NCBI GenBank assembly: GCA_021234155.1
Contig: JAJEKV010000083.1
Location: 1,763,932 to 1,827,931 of the forward strand
Reading direction: 5' to 3'
Length of the DNA: 64,000 nt
From: Isoetes taiwanensis
Lineage: Eukaryota; Streptophyta; Lycopodiopsida; Isoetales; Isoetaceae
Shown piece by piece: positions 35,380-46,642 of this stretch; within the stretch, counting starts at the first letter, position 1; each line of letters starts with the position of its first letter. The translations under genes and the position numbers were made by a program. The notes below the pieces were generated by a model. That model was not told the origin of the DNA. It saw nothing but the letters and a program-made list of their open reading frames with translations, and did not search any database.

Positions 35380-36105
35380 TAAGGGGAAAGGGTAAATGAA
35401 AAGGGGGAAAGGGAAAAAGGAAGTGGAAAGAGAGAATGTGAAGGGCAAAAAGGCATGGGGAAAAGGGAAAAGGGTAAAAGGAAAAGGGAAAAGGGTGGGG
35501 ATAAGAGAAGAGAAAAAGGCATGGAAAACGAAAAAGGGAAAGGGAACCTGGGAAAGGGGCACGAGGGAAGGAGGAAGAGATAAAGTGTAAAAGGTAAATG
35601 GAAAGGGCATGAAAAAAAAAAGGAAAGAGGAAAAGGTTGAAAAAAAGGAGAAAATGAAGGAGAAAAAAAGCATAGAAAAGGGGAGGAGAAAAAAAACATG
35701 GGAAAAGGAAGGAACATGGGAAAAGGGGGAAAAAGAGAATCGTTGAGGAAAGATGAAAAAAGAAGGGACAAATGGCATAGGAAAAGGGAAAAAAAAAGAG
35801 AGGGAAAGGGAAGGGAAAAAACGCATCAAGAAAAGGGGAAGAGTGAAAGGTTAGAAAAATGAGGAAAAGGGAAGGGACAAGGGGGAACAAGAAAAGGATG
35901 GGGAGAGGGAAAAAGAAAAGGGGCATAGAAAAAGGGAAAGTGAGAAGAAAGAAAAAGGAAAGGGAAAAGGGGGAAAGGGAACCTAGGTAAAGGTGACAAG
36001 GAAAAAGAAAGAGGGAAACGAGAAAAGGGAAGGGGGGAAGGGCATGAGAGAAAATGGAAGAGGAAAATGGTGAAGAAAGGGAAAAAAGAACTAGCAAAAA
36101 GGCGC
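35380..36105. repeat. Polypurine low-complexity tract near the Helitron 1 5' end
   Basis: About 725 bp of almost pure A/G on the plus strand, built from irregular units of the kind GGGAAAAGG, punctuated every 50-100 bp by GGCATGG or AACATGG. The long minus-strand reading frames here (up to 250 codons, mostly F/P/S/L) are by-products of the base bias. It ends in AAAAAGGCGCAACAG. Confidence 0.95.
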
Positions 36106-36955
36106 AACAGAGGGCTTGGGCAGTTTTAGGCTTGGATTCAGTTTCGCATTTGATTAGGTTAGCTTGCTAATGAAAACATTACCAGACAAATTATTAATCA
36201 AAGAAATACTCAAGCTAGGCTGATTTTAGTACAAGTCATAATCAATACTTGAAAAAATCTCTTTATCGAGTTTATGATTATTTTTTGTTGAACTGCAAAA
36301 TACATGCAAATCACTATCATTCCACATAGTCAAATATACCATACACATCCAAGTTAAATGACGATGTGCGAAGTCATGTTATAATTTAGGGGTGAGGTGC
36401 AAGGCTCGACAGTTGACTCACTGCCACCAAGACCCTTTCACTTAAATCATCATTTATCTTTCTTGCAATACCTTTGTTGTCTTGTTGTATGAAGCAAGGT
36501 TACGTTACTACATTGCATAAGAAGGACAATGACATATAGAAAATGCATTGCATAAGAAGGACAATGACATATAGAAAATGCAAGTCACTGATAACGCTAC
36601 TATTATGGATATATATTCTATGTCTTAGGTACAAGTTTGATGTTTTTGTAGGCATGTTTTTGTAGAATATCGCCTGTATACGAGATGTGACAATGCAACA
36701 ATTTTCCGGCAGCATATAATAGTGGCAGTTTCAGCATAGTACAGTGGCACAAACAAGGTTATCTGTCCACTTTGATTTAGTCGCTTGTCCACCGCTTTAA
36801 ACAAACAGGCCAAACATATGCATGGCAGAATGGATGGATGTTTAGAAGACATAAGAGATTTACATCATGATTGTATCGTTTCCTATATAGCCAAACAAAA
36901 TTTCAGGCAATTTCTTTAGAAACATTTACAGCTATTTCATTTACTTGACATGAAG

Positions 36956-37300
36956 TTATGGTTCGTCAATAACAGCACCTAATGTTTCATCCTCATTGCA
37001 CGGCAGTAGTGAAAAAGCACTATATGTAGAACTTCCTTTGCGCAGATGATGTATTGTCCGAAGTACAGCAATTGTGCTTTTATACACGCCTTCTTCATTA
37101 TAGGTTCCAAAGTCAGTGCTATCTTCTTTGCCGTCTTCACATACCTGATCTATTGCCTCATCAATACATGACCACAGGAAAATATCCTGAAGTTTGCTTT
37201 CACATTCATGCACTAAGCTATATAACAACTCAGTTGCATAAAAGGGTTGGTGCAGTATTTTATGGATAAATGGTAGGCGCAACAATATACCTGTATGTTT
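36956..37300 (-). pseudogene. Possible last exon of a captured gene
   Basis: The minus strand has an AG acceptor-like site at about 37,300 ('AAACATACAG'). An open frame of about 110 codons follows, ending in TAA at 36,956: ILLRLPFIHKILHQPFYATE, LLYSLVHECESKLQDIFLWS, then an acidic stretch and NEDETLGAVIDEP at the C-terminus. It is free of internal stops, and the composition is protein-like. I do not recognise a domain. Its orientation and position downstream of the ankyrin exon suggest the same captured gene, but continuity is not shown. Confidence 0.4.
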
Positions 37301-37455
37301 ATTATGCTTCTACGTGTCAAAAAGACTTTCTGTGAGTAGTTGTAAGTCATTTCAACTGAGGTTCAGTACACATTAGCAGGCTGGTATGCAGCTTCTAGTC
37401 CTTGATTAGTGCTGCAGAGCATGAAGGCAGCTTTATCGCTGTGTACTCTTTATAA

Positions 37456-37698
37456 CTAGTATCTCTTGCGAAGAAACAAGATGCCCATGCCCATGCCCAG
37501 CTGCTGAACAGGAGTTGCCCCAAATTTATTACCCAAAGTTACACTTGCACCTGCTTCAAGGAGTTTTTCTACCATCCTAATATTCACACTCTGCTTATTC
37601 ATTGGTGTTGTCTGTTTCAGTAACCAGTGAAGTGCAGTATTCCCACCTCCATCTGTCTCATTTACTGGAGCTTGACTAAGCAAAAGGGAGATCAGCAT
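37456..37698 (-). pseudogene. Ankyrin-repeat gene fragment captured in Helitron 1
   Basis: The minus-strand frame contains two ankyrin repeats. The first is VNETDGGGNTALHWLLKQ, matching the G.TALHWA turn-helix. It is followed by a longer-than-usual insertion and VRMVEKLL-like helix sequence (read as IRMVEKLLEAGASVTLGNKF), then GATPVQQLGMG, which opens the next repeat. Ankyrin repeats are protein-binding modules; nothing here says which protein this was. After GMGMG the frame drifts into a stop, probably intron or decay. It may have come from the same donor gene as the ORF at 36,956-37,300. Confidence 0.65.
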
Positions 37699-38159
37699 TT
37701 CCTCATATGCATGAGTTGCAAGTCTTTAGAGATGTAAATCATCTAGATCATCTCTTTTTTGTGTGGCATATAGCTTTAAACTCTGCTTTAGTGGTATTCA
37801 TGCTGATGTGCCACTTCTTTGTCCCAACTGAAAACTTTCGAGGCCATTGGAGGCAAAATCAGCTATCAGCATACCTCAGGGGCTGAAGTTGGACCTCAAA
37901 ATAAAAGCTCCGGCTAAATTATTCACAGAACAGACAAAGAAGTAAGATCAAAGCTGGGGATGCTAGAACTGAGGAAGTGCAGGAAACAGGCAAGCGAAAA
38001 CACCGTAAGACAAATAGATCATGTAAATAAATCAAGTACACCATAGCTGGAGTAAGGATGGCATGAGAACAATAGCATCGACCAAAATAAGAATAGCCTC
38101 CAACTTAATACAATATCTTTGGTTACAACTTGAAAGGTTTAGTGTGAAACCATGCAAGC

Positions 38160-38400
38160 AAAACTCAGTTTTTTTTTTTTTTTTTTTTTGCTAGAGGCCC
38201 ATGATTCGCAAATAACTAGCACTACAAAGATGGGTCGAACAACTAATGCTAGCTTTAACATGCTGCCAAGAAACCCTGTTAGGTCACTGATCTGAGCATT
38301 ATAACTTGCTGTCAAACTAGCATTTAACCCTGTATGCAGCCTACCGAAATCTAACAACAAAACATTTATATGGAAAGCCACAGCCAGTAGCCCTGTGCAA
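38160..38400 (-). mobile_element. Poly(A)-tailed retroposon fragment inside Helitron 1
   Basis: A run of about 20 T at 38,170-38,190 on the plus strand marks a poly(A) tail of a minus-strand insertion whose body extends toward about 38,400. No family could be assigned and no target duplication was found. Confidence 0.4.
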
Positions 38401-38629
38401 AAGGAAATAAAACCTACATAGTTGATAAAATTAGGCTTCTACCAGACCTTAGTTTTCAGTCAGAAATGAAGGTCACCTTTAATGTTACAAACTTAGGCCT
38501 GTTACACTTTTGTTAGGGAGTGAAAGTTTGGCAACATCCCAACTATGCTGACACAAAGAAAGTACATTAAATGAGTTAACTGCATTTTCTATGGACATAA
38601 GAACAGACGAACTGTTGTACAAAACACTT

Positions 38630-38840
38630 TGAGATCAAGATGTTTAGTATCATGATGATATTTAAAATCTTTGACCCGAGCAATAGCTCCTCAATTATCA
38701 ATATATAGCTTTGCTGATCGAAAAGGGAATTGAAGATCCTGGAATAAATTTGATAGTCACGTCATTTTTTAGTACAAGGCGTTGAGTTCAGCTTCTGTGG
38801 TACTTAAACTAACCTCTTTGCTTCTCCAGGTAAATAGACT
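38630..38840 (-). pseudogene. Copia RNase H fragment
   Basis: The minus strand reads FTWRSKEVSLSTTEAELNAL, then LFQDLQFPFRSAKLYIDN, and GAIARVKDFKYHHDTKHLDL. This is the end of a Ty1/Copia polyprotein, where the consensus is W.SK....LST.EAEY.AL, then DN.GAI, then H.RTKHIDI. The E of EAE and the D of DN are the RNase H metal ligands. Two stops break it. It is read in the same orientation as the other fragments within Helitron 1. Confidence 0.75.
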
Positions 38841-39659
38841 ATTTCCAGGAAAGGATTCAAACTGTGTGGTAGATATTTTATTACTCTCTGATGCACAAGA
38901 AATGAAAACAAAATACAAGAAGTGTCTGATCGGGCAAAGTCATAGAAAAGTTGAAGATGTGGAGTGATAATTGGAAGCAATAAATCCAACAGAAAGAAAT
39001 ATTGTTGCCATGTTGTACAAATCTACTCGTCATAGAAAATTTGGAAACTGTTAGAACTATACACAAATCGATCAGTCTGTACTGCCATGCAGGAAAGAAG
39101 TAGAATAAAGAATGTTAGTAACGGACCTGGATGCTGGCCCCAAATTCTGCGCTGTCTACTTTGCCTACACTAAGAGACCTTCAAATAAATGTAATGTGAA
39201 ATCCTCAATCTGTACTAGAAACCCAGTAATTGCCAGGATGGATTACCTCGGCGGAGCTAGGTTTGCGGGGAGGCATAACCAAATTCATATTGGTGATTTT
39301 CAAGGAATTTAAAAACAGAAGGCACGAATTTGGAGCAAACGCAGAGTGTTCATTCGAGACATGACATTCGGTTTCAAAGCCTCATATTGCATGAAGGCTG
39401 TAGATAAATAATGTGAAGCAAGGTTAATATGAATAGTTGATATGAAATGTCTTCAAACTGTTTGGCTCCTTACTATGTTATATACAAACCTATACAGTCA
39501 TGCAGGTGCAGAACTTACACATAGTTTCATGGCATGGAACGTTGCACATTGTGCTTCTGCTTCTTCCAAGCTAGTGTACAATAATATTTCTATTAACTAA
39601 AAGAGAAGGAAGATGACAAATGCGATGAGGAGGGGCTGCTGCAATACAGGTATAGATGT

Positions 39660-39785
39660 CTTACCTTGTTACACAAGCGATTCCCATTGCAAGTCCAAGG
39701 GCCTTAGCTTCCTCAATCATTCTACCAAATTCATATCCTTCATTCCTCGTTACATGACCTAGCTCTTCCTGGATAAGAAGAGCTT
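39660..39785 (-). pseudogene. Exon-like fragment (unknown; possibly RNase H-like)
   Basis: The minus-strand frame reads KALLIQEELGHVTRNEGYEF, then GRMIEEAKALGLAMGIACVT, followed by AG|GTAAGA, a good splice donor. The 'EEAKALGLAMGIA' pattern could be an exon of an unknown gene or the 'AEA.AL..GL..A' helix of a LINE-type RNase H. I cannot decide between them. Confidence 0.35.
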
Positions 39786-40594
39786 TTAGCTAGAGAGAAG
39801 AAAATGCAGCAACTGACTGGAAAGCAGAAGGTGATATAGAAACATGCCTTTCTATGTAAGCTAAATTGTTCTCGTATGTGAAGCCCATTTCCACTGGATT
39901 GCAAATGCCAGGATAAACAGCTAATTTAAGAGTAGGTACAGTGCCATCTCCAATGCATTGATAGAGCTAAGATAGTCAGAACACCAACTTCTAAAGTTCA
40001 AAAAGGAAAATGGGCAAGCAAAACTTCCCTGCAACAGATATGAAGTAGCAATTGAGGGCTAGCAAAGCTCTTATTCTGTGAAACAAGCCACGCAAATGTG
40101 GTTTATCCTTCACGCTTCCACCGTTTAATCTGGCGAACCTAAGAAGATAAGTCGATGCATAGGCGGTTTCCTGCATTAAGTTATTCTTCCACTCCGGCGA
40201 ACCATTTCGACAAAACCGGATAGGAAAAATAAATAAAAAAGGGATCTATCATTGGGATGGGTCGTGGGAAAGATGAGGAAGAAATCATGCCCATCATTTA
40301 TTTGGGATATGATAGTTTCCAGGGAGGCAGTATTCTAGTGCCATAATCCTATTTTCGAAATACGGGTTATGTAGCAAGACCCCTCAAAGAATCGGAGAGA
40401 GGGAGGAACCTAAGGAAAGGAAGGCCAGGAGGAAACGAGCTACGCGACGATTCAGAAATAACTAATTTTTTGAGTCGTACATTTTTATAGATCCAGATCT
40501 TGTGGTTGAAGGTAAGTCCACGTCAAATTTTAGTACACGTGGATAGGCTAGGCTTTGAGATAATGTGACACCCAGGGTTAGGCTGTTGCGCTAA

Positions 40595-41555
40595 AAAAGG
40601 GAAAAGAAAAGGGGCAAGAGAGGAAGGGTGGGGAAAGAGGAAAATGGGTATAGGAAATAAGAGAATAAAACAAATGTGCAAAAGGCATGGAAAAAGGGAA
40701 AAGGAAAAGGAAAGGAAGGGAAAAAGTGCACAGGAAAAGGATCGGCAAAGGAGGAAAATGGAAAGAAAAAAATCCATCAAGAAAAGGAAACGGGAAAAAA
40801 GGGAAAGGGAAGCAGGGGAGTGATTGACGGGAGGGAAAGGGAAAAAGGACAAAAGAAAAGAAAAAGAGAAAAGAAAAAGGAAGGGTTGAAAGAAGGGAAA
40901 ATTGCACGGGAAGAGGGAAAGGGTGGGAAAAGGAAGCACGGAAAAAATAGAAAGAAGAAAAGGGTGGGAAAAAGGTCATGGGAAAAGAGAAATAGAAAAG
41001 AAAAAAGAATGGAAAAGGGAGGAAAGAGAGAGAGGCACGGGAAAAAGAAAATGAGGAAAATGGAAAAGGGGAAGAGAAAAAAGGAAAATGGAAAAGGGAA
41101 AGAGGGAAAGGGTGAGGAGATGGAAAAAGGGAAGGTAAAAATGGCATGGAAAACGGGAGGGGGAAAAGAAAAATGGAAGGGAAAAGGGCACACAAAAAAA
41201 GGAGGAAAAGAGTGGGAAAAAGAGGAAGAGAAGGGAAAATAGGCATGGAAAAGGGCGAAAGAGTAAAAGGTTGAGAAAAAGGGAAGACATGGAAAAAGGG
41301 TGGGGAAAAGAAAAGGCATAAAAAAAGAGAAAGGGGAAGGGAAAAGGGCAAAGAAAAAAGAGAAGAGGGAAAAGGTGGAAAAAGGGAATGGAAAAAGGTT
41401 ATCGGGAAGAGGGAAGCGGGAAGGAAAGGGATGGGGAAACAAGGAAACATGTGAGAAAGACGAGAAAAAAAAGGGAAAGAAAAAAAAAAGTAGAGAAAAT
41501 AAGAAAAAATGAAATGCGGGATAGAGCAAAAGGGAAAGGGAAAGGGATAGGGCTT
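40595..41555. repeat. Polypurine low-complexity tract near the Helitron 1 3' end
   Basis: About 960 bp of A/G on the plus strand with the same GGGAAAAGG units and GGCATGG punctuation as 35,380-36,105, in the same strand sense. It is preceded by GGCTGTTGCGCT, the inverse of the GCGCAACAG that follows the first tract. The minus-strand frames of up to 290 codons are composition artefacts. Confidence 0.95.
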
Positions 41556-41596
41556 TTCTCACTGCATCCCAAAGCATTTACAGGCTCTCAACTTAT

Positions 41597-41624
41597 GCCC
41601 AGCAACGCTGGGCACCATTACTAG
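41597..41624 (+). other. Helitron 1 3' terminus: hairpin plus CTAG
   Basis: GCCCAGCAACGCTGGGC can pair 7 bp around a 3-nt loop. ACCATTA and CTAG follow, then the host T. The same arrangement, with single-base differences, ends Helitron 2. In Helitrons this hairpin stops rolling-circle strand transfer. Confidence 0.9.
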
Positions 41625-43029
41625 TTAGTTAATGAAGAAATTCATACAATTGGCTGCCTATTTACGACTTTATAATGCTAATGGTTTCTATGAAACAACA
41701 TTGGTTCTTATGAAAAGGTGCATATAATTTGATTAAAAAACCACTTTGTTTGCCAAATTAATAGTGGTTTATTACCTACATTATTGATTAGGCTACATAC
41801 TTAAAAACGTAGCAATAAAGCATTATTACAAACCAATCAAAAGAACTACAATGAAAAACCATAATGGTGAACAATAATAACAAATTATATAATAAATCAT
41901 GAGTAAGAACCACACTATATAACTATTAGTTGTAAATCAAATTAGGGTGCAAAATCGGTACTGGGTAGCAGAAATCACCGTCCAGACGCCGCTTACAAGT
42001 GCTTAAAATCGGTGTGTTTTAAACACGACGTGCGTGATTGAAGTATTGACATGTAGGGTGCGCGCCCGTCAAATGACAGGCTGAGAGAATCATGAACATG
42101 TTTGGTGCCGGAAACATGAATGCTTGTAGCCCGCCATATTCCTGGATGGCGGGCTAACCCATCTTGAATTCAAGCAAAATGGAGGGACTAATTGTTTCCA
42201 AGAATTGCCTGAACCGAAATTCAACAATTTGCCCTCACCAATTTTGCAATACACTTCAATCCGGGATAGATGAAACCCAATTCCTCTCCCCGTTCAATTT
42301 ACAGAGCCATTGATGCAAAGAAGGAAGAGAGATCGAGGCAAAATTGTATGCAAAGAAGGTAGCAATGAAGAAGAATCCCCTTCTAAAGATTCGCCTTCAA
42401 AGAAGAATAAGAAATTGAGACCGAAAGTGACCAAGAATAAGAGAAATTTCAGGAGAAATTTATGAAGTATTCAACCAAATTAGTACAAATGTTGATGACA
42501 ATGACAAAGGTCGATCCTTGATGCCTTCTTTGAGGGCAAGGATTTACCAATTGCTTTTTATAAAGAAATCTAAGCAGGTTACTATGGTAGAAAGCAAATG
42601 GTGAAGAATTTGAAGGAAACAATGCAAGAACATAAGTTTGAGAGGAATCATGACATGCTTCGTGGCAAGGAAGTCCACCCTCATAATGTCGCTGGCAGGT
42701 ACAAATGGTGTCAAGCCATTGAATCAAGCGAGTGGCCAGATTGTTTCGGCATCCCAAAAAACAATTTCAAATGCTTTTCAAAGAAGGGTGCAAGCTAACA
42801 AAGGGGAAGGACCTTGGTCAATGTTCGTGGAGGAGGAAGCGGATGGATAGCATGTTAGAACACAATAGAGAAGTGTTATCAAGTTCGGGACGAAAATACA
42901 AGAGTTTCTCCATACAAGAAAGACGTGGAAGTATGTATCGAGAGACAGAATAAAGATGGAACATCCATTCACCTTCTTGAAGTCACCAAGTAAGTATTCA
43001 TCCTATATTGTATGGTTCATTATATGTAG

Positions 43030-44415
43030 CATTTATTTGGCATTCACACAATTTCCTCAGCTTGCAATTCTACCTCGCTTTAGAGAGGAGAATCCTCATA
43101 TCAAAATTGCATTGCGACTTTTTGAGAGGTTGAAACCGAGTTTTGTAAGGAGGATGCGAGAGGCATACATGCTTTGTTGCATTTACCACTTGAAATTTGA
43201 ATACATCATGCGAGGATTGAACAGCCCGAAAATCGGGTGGAGTTCATGACAATTGCAACCGCCATTGTGAGATTTGTGGCCTCGCCCGTAATGTGCAGCC
43301 AAGGAGCATACAATCAAGTGCACCCGTGATTTATGGAGACAAGTGGTCCGCAAAAAGGTGATGATGAGGAGTGGTTTGATCATAACCGCTTGATGTTGGC
43401 GTGTAAAAAATGTGGGTTGGATAGAATTAGAAAATGTCCACAGAAATGGATGGCACGGGTTCAAGACTAGTTACTTGGAAGACATTTGAAAAGCAACCTG
43501 TGGACCAGACGGAGAATTGAGGGGATCCAAGAAAGGCTTTGAGGTACAAACCCTGCCTTGAGATTAGTACAGAAGGAGAGAAGTCCCAAAGAGTTTCAAG
43601 AGGATGTGAAGAAGGTAATATCCGATTTTATTCCACACAATTACATAGCACATTGGCAGGCCAATCAGTTTAAACAATGCGTGTCATCATTTCCAGAAGA
43701 TACAATTGTATCTGTTATTGACTTTGCAGAAAAATTACAAAGATATGAGCCCCACAATGCACCGCATACGTAATTAAGTTTCTATACTTGTTCACATAAC
43801 ATATAGACATGACAAAAGTGCTGATATTCCTGTTCCTGTGCAGACAGAAGAAGACTGTCCAAAGAAGAAAAAAAAAGAACAGAAGATTGGAGCAGATCAG
43901 GAATAGACTCAACAATGGTAGGAAAGTCATAAAAGAGACTCACTTTTACATTTCTGATGATAAAGTGCATGACTCATTATTTGTGGAACACTGCCTACAA
44001 AAGCATGTTGCATGGCTTAAGGAACAATGAGAAGCATTGGGTTTGGAGTGATGGCTGCTCATCACAATTCAAGTCAGGAAAACCTTTTTTTTTCTTGGGC
44101 AGGTAAGGAAATAGTGTGGAACTACTTTGCCACTGCTCATGGTAAAGGTGAACATGATGGTGCAGGTGCTGTTATCAAAAGGCTGTTAAGTAAGGAACAA
44201 CTCAAACACAATGGTGTGCAACTGAGGCATGCTAAAGATATTGTAAATTTTCTCGTGGTACATATTTCCAGCATCTACCGCTTGATGAAACAGATGAGAT
44301 CAAAAGATATTTTTGGGAAATTGAACCTGTTGTTGTGGCAAACATGGAAGAATATGAAATTGAAACACTTAAAGGCACAAAGAAGATCCACTGTGACGGA
44401 CATCCGCTGAGGGAG
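43030..44415 (+). pseudogene. SDGC-type transposase-like protein, frameshifted
   Basis: Pieces in protein order: REENPHIKIALRLFERLKPS plus MLCCIYHLKFEY (about 43.08-43.23 kb); FIPHNYIAHWQANQFKQCVS and VIDFAEKLQRYEP (43.6-43.76 kb); HFYISDDKVHDSLFVEHCLQ (43,941); KHWVWSDGCSSQFKSGKPFF (44,032, shifted frame); VWNYFATAHGKGEHDGAGAV then IKRLL (44,117, third frame); and ETLKGTKKIHCDGHP (about 44.36 kb). The same order (cysteine-rich C..CxYH, HW...QF, SDD.xHD, SDGCxxQxK, HGKGxxDG.GxxxKR) occurs in proteins of many animal genomes and in seed-free plants as I recall, with the SD and HGKG..D blocks looking like an RNase H-type catalytic core. I infer a transposase role. At least three frameshifts disable it. 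It is the only transposase candidate in the TIR element. Confidence 0.7.
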
Positions 44416-45442
44416 TAGACCAAACAGGGCTTGCTCATAGATGCCTGTCATGTTTCTCGCTTGTTTTGCATGGATCATAATTGGGACTCCCCGCATCAAT
44501 ACAGTAGATTTGGAAAGTGGGAGGTAACCGACTTAAAACCAGGAGTTGAGAAGAAAAAGGAGACTCTTGAACAAGCCAATGAATGGATCAATAATTTGGT
44601 AGAGGTAGGTGACAATTTTGCGCTGAATGCCGAGGCGATAATTCAGAGGGTGTGGACTTCTACATCCTCAAGTGCACGTAACCCAAATGCACACTTGAAG
44701 ATTCATACAAAGATGGATGGGGGCAAAAATTTGGAGTGCATGAGGTTATCTTAAGTGGATTGTATTATCAATTCTTGGGTAATTTCAAGTATATGTTGCT
44801 CACTAAACAACCCGAAGCCTCCGTGCACAGCCATGTGGTAAGATATCCTAAAATTGATATGGATAAAATTGAAGGCACAGACATGTACAAAATTTCACAG
44901 GAGACCCATGAAAAAATTATGGCCAGTCTACCAATAACATTGTAATTCTTTGACACTTAACCAAATTGATGGCATTCTTTTCAAGTGATTTGTTGTTCCA
45001 GCACCTAAGCACGTAAGCACACATTTGTATATATATTAATAATAGTGAGGATGCACAAGGGTGGTGTGCATGGACACGCATTTTTTGAAATGAAGATTGA
45101 ATTGTTGTTTAAGAATGTACATTTGTGACATTGGAATAACATTCAATTATTTATTTTGATACCATCACTATCCCAACATTCTTGGCAAAATTATATTGTA
45201 AAGGCATTTCCTCGATGTGACATGTGTCAATTCCAATGGTCGTATCGCAATTATTTAAGCCCGGTTACTTAATTAATTGTTCCGACGCTGTGAGGTTTTT
45301 CAGATAATGACGCGCCTAAGCATAGGATTTAAGCACTAGGCCCCTAATCATAGGATTTCAGCTCTTCTTACGCCCTCACGCCACCGCCTTTAAGCCGGGC
45401 GAATCCGTTCCAATTAAGCCTCGCCCGCTCCGTTTATTTGCA
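44416..45442 (+). other. 3' region of the transposase-like gene and spacer
   Basis: Frames at 44,431-44,754 (SRFGKWEVTDLKPGVEKKKE, then ANEWINNLVEVGDNFALNAE) and 44,736-44,945 (VVRYPKIDMDKIEGTDMYKI) read as protein and follow the transposase pieces, so they are probably its C-terminal part. From 44,946 to 45,442 the sequence is AT-rich and non-coding. Confidence 0.4.
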
Positions 45443-45694
45443 ATGGCCTCTCATGATGCAAATGAAACCAAGCACCGTGAGTATGTGCTTAAACAAGTGC
45501 CGAAGATGCGGATGTCACTCCGCAATACAAGGGGCCTACTTCTTCGAGCCGGGTTTCAGCCCGGATTCAAGAAACGCATAATCAAGATCGAGAGGAAGAA
45601 GAAGGTATTATCTTGTTTTGCATTTTTTTTGTTTTGTTTTTTTTTCTTTTTCTAACATTCTTGATTTTCTTGTTTACGTAGTGGAGCAGAAGTG

Positions 45695-45725
<31 letters not shown>

Positions 45726-45861
45726 TGGAAGAAGAAGAGGAATCTGAAGAAGAAGAAGACAATTCTGAGGAAGACAATTCTGAGGAGGAAGAGGAAGATG
45801 GAGAGGAAGAGGAAGAGGCGATGAAGAAGAAGAAAAAAAACAGCTTGCTTTTCGAGTCATG
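45443..45861 (+). CDS. Acidic/basic low-complexity protein of the TIR element, hypothetical
   Basis: An ATG at 45,443 opens MASHDANETKHREYVLKQVP and continues RNTRGLLLRAGFQPGFKKRI to a lysine-rich end at 45,604. A GT donor (45,605) and a pyrimidine-rich AG acceptor (45,681) define a 77-nt intron. Behind it one frame is a run of Glu with short NSEEDNSEEEEE repeats, ending in MKKKKKNSLLFES at 45,861. Exon 1 ends in phase 0 while the Glu frame needs phase 2, so either a different junction is used or the frame is broken. No family is recognised. The position between two converging transposon genes suggests an accessory protein, by inference. Confidence 0.4.
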
Positions 45862-45919
45862 ATGAAGAGCCACCACTAAGAGTCGAGGGAGGCAGGAATT
45901 GGAGGAGAATGTGTGGAGG

Positions 45920-46040
45920 AGCCGTAGCCCTTGAAGACACCCCCGAAGACACCCCCCAAGACACCCCCTGCTCAAAGACACCCCCAAGACCACCCCCGAT
46001 CAAAGACACCCTGAATCGAAGACACCGCCCCAAGGCCTTT
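45920..46040. repeat. Short tandem array of AAGACACCCCC units
   Basis: About eight irregular copies of an 11-14-bp unit built on AAGACACCCCC or AAGACACCC, in one orientation, directly after the acidic ORF. In one frame it would encode K-T-P-P repeats. It is unusually C-rich on the plus strand for this AT-rich interval. The 46,040-46,640 stretch after it has repeated 'TAAGCACTT'-like words and no gene. Confidence 0.85.
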
Positions 46041-46642
46041 TTTGTAAAAATTTGTTAATATACAAAAATTTTTGTCTCTCACAATTTTTCTCTATACTGT
46101 CTCATCTACTTCTTTTCAGCATCACATTTTATTTTTTCTATTAAGTAAAGAATGAATTCATTTGATGTTCTTACTTCTATTACCCATGCAGGTGGCAAAA
46201 CATTGAATTCTTGTACAGTCCATATTCTGCTTGAATGTAACAGTGCTCTCGCTCAAACACTAAGCACTTTAATTAGTTTCAGCAGTGCTTGTGAGTAAGC
46301 ACTGAACACAAGAGCACACAAATATATAGCATAACAAGAAGTAATCGCAAACAAGATTTAACATATATGTTTTACCTAGTGTTTTGGCAATTTTTGTTTA
46401 AGCACTTGGTAAGTTTTAAGCATCCCTTGGCAAAAGATTGAAGTAGATATAAACAATATAGCAAAAACTTATAGACAAGTCTCGCATTGAACTACATAAA
46501 CAATATAGCAAAACATTCTTAAATTAAGATAAAGATGGTACATGAAAAGTGTAGGATTCCTTGGCCTAAATAAATGACAAACAGGGCCAATAATCATGGA
46601 GAATGACAATCGCCATCACCATAAACCTTCTCAATTCCTCCT

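Larger units (their letters stand above)
35243..41624 (+). mobile_element. Helitron 1, 6.4 kb, non-autonomous, with captured fragments
   Basis: The 5' end is TC at 35,243 after a host A. The first 60-65 bp (TCTTATATATTATAATGTTA, then 'GTAAGTAGTGCACCGAGCCC') match the start of Helitron 2 at 54,098. The 3' end is CTAG at 41,621-41,624 before a host T, preceded by a perfect 17-nt hairpin, GCCCAGCAACGCTGGGC (41,597-41,613), and a 7-nt spacer. This is the standard Helitron signature of A^TC...hairpin...CTRR^T with no target duplication. No Rep or helicase is inside, so it needs help in trans. Cargo: a polypurine tract near each end, ankyrin-protein exons, a Copia RNase H scrap and a poly(A) retroposon, all read on the minus strand. 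Confidence 0.88.

Noticed and set aside
35305-36107. Minus-strand reading frames up to 250 codons rich in Phe/Pro/Ser/Leu
   Set aside because: They are the complement of a polypurine tract, which simply contains no stop codons on that strand. Overlapping frames look alike and have no domain.
40578-41577. Minus-strand frames of 266-290 codons and a plus-strand Lys/Glu frame of 188 codons
   Set aside because: Same polypurine artefact in the second Helitron 1 tract; all frames are open because of composition.
45582-45993. Minus-strand frames rich in Pro/Leu or Ser opposite the acidic ORF
   Set aside because: Complements of the GAA/GAG repeat; low-complexity artefacts.
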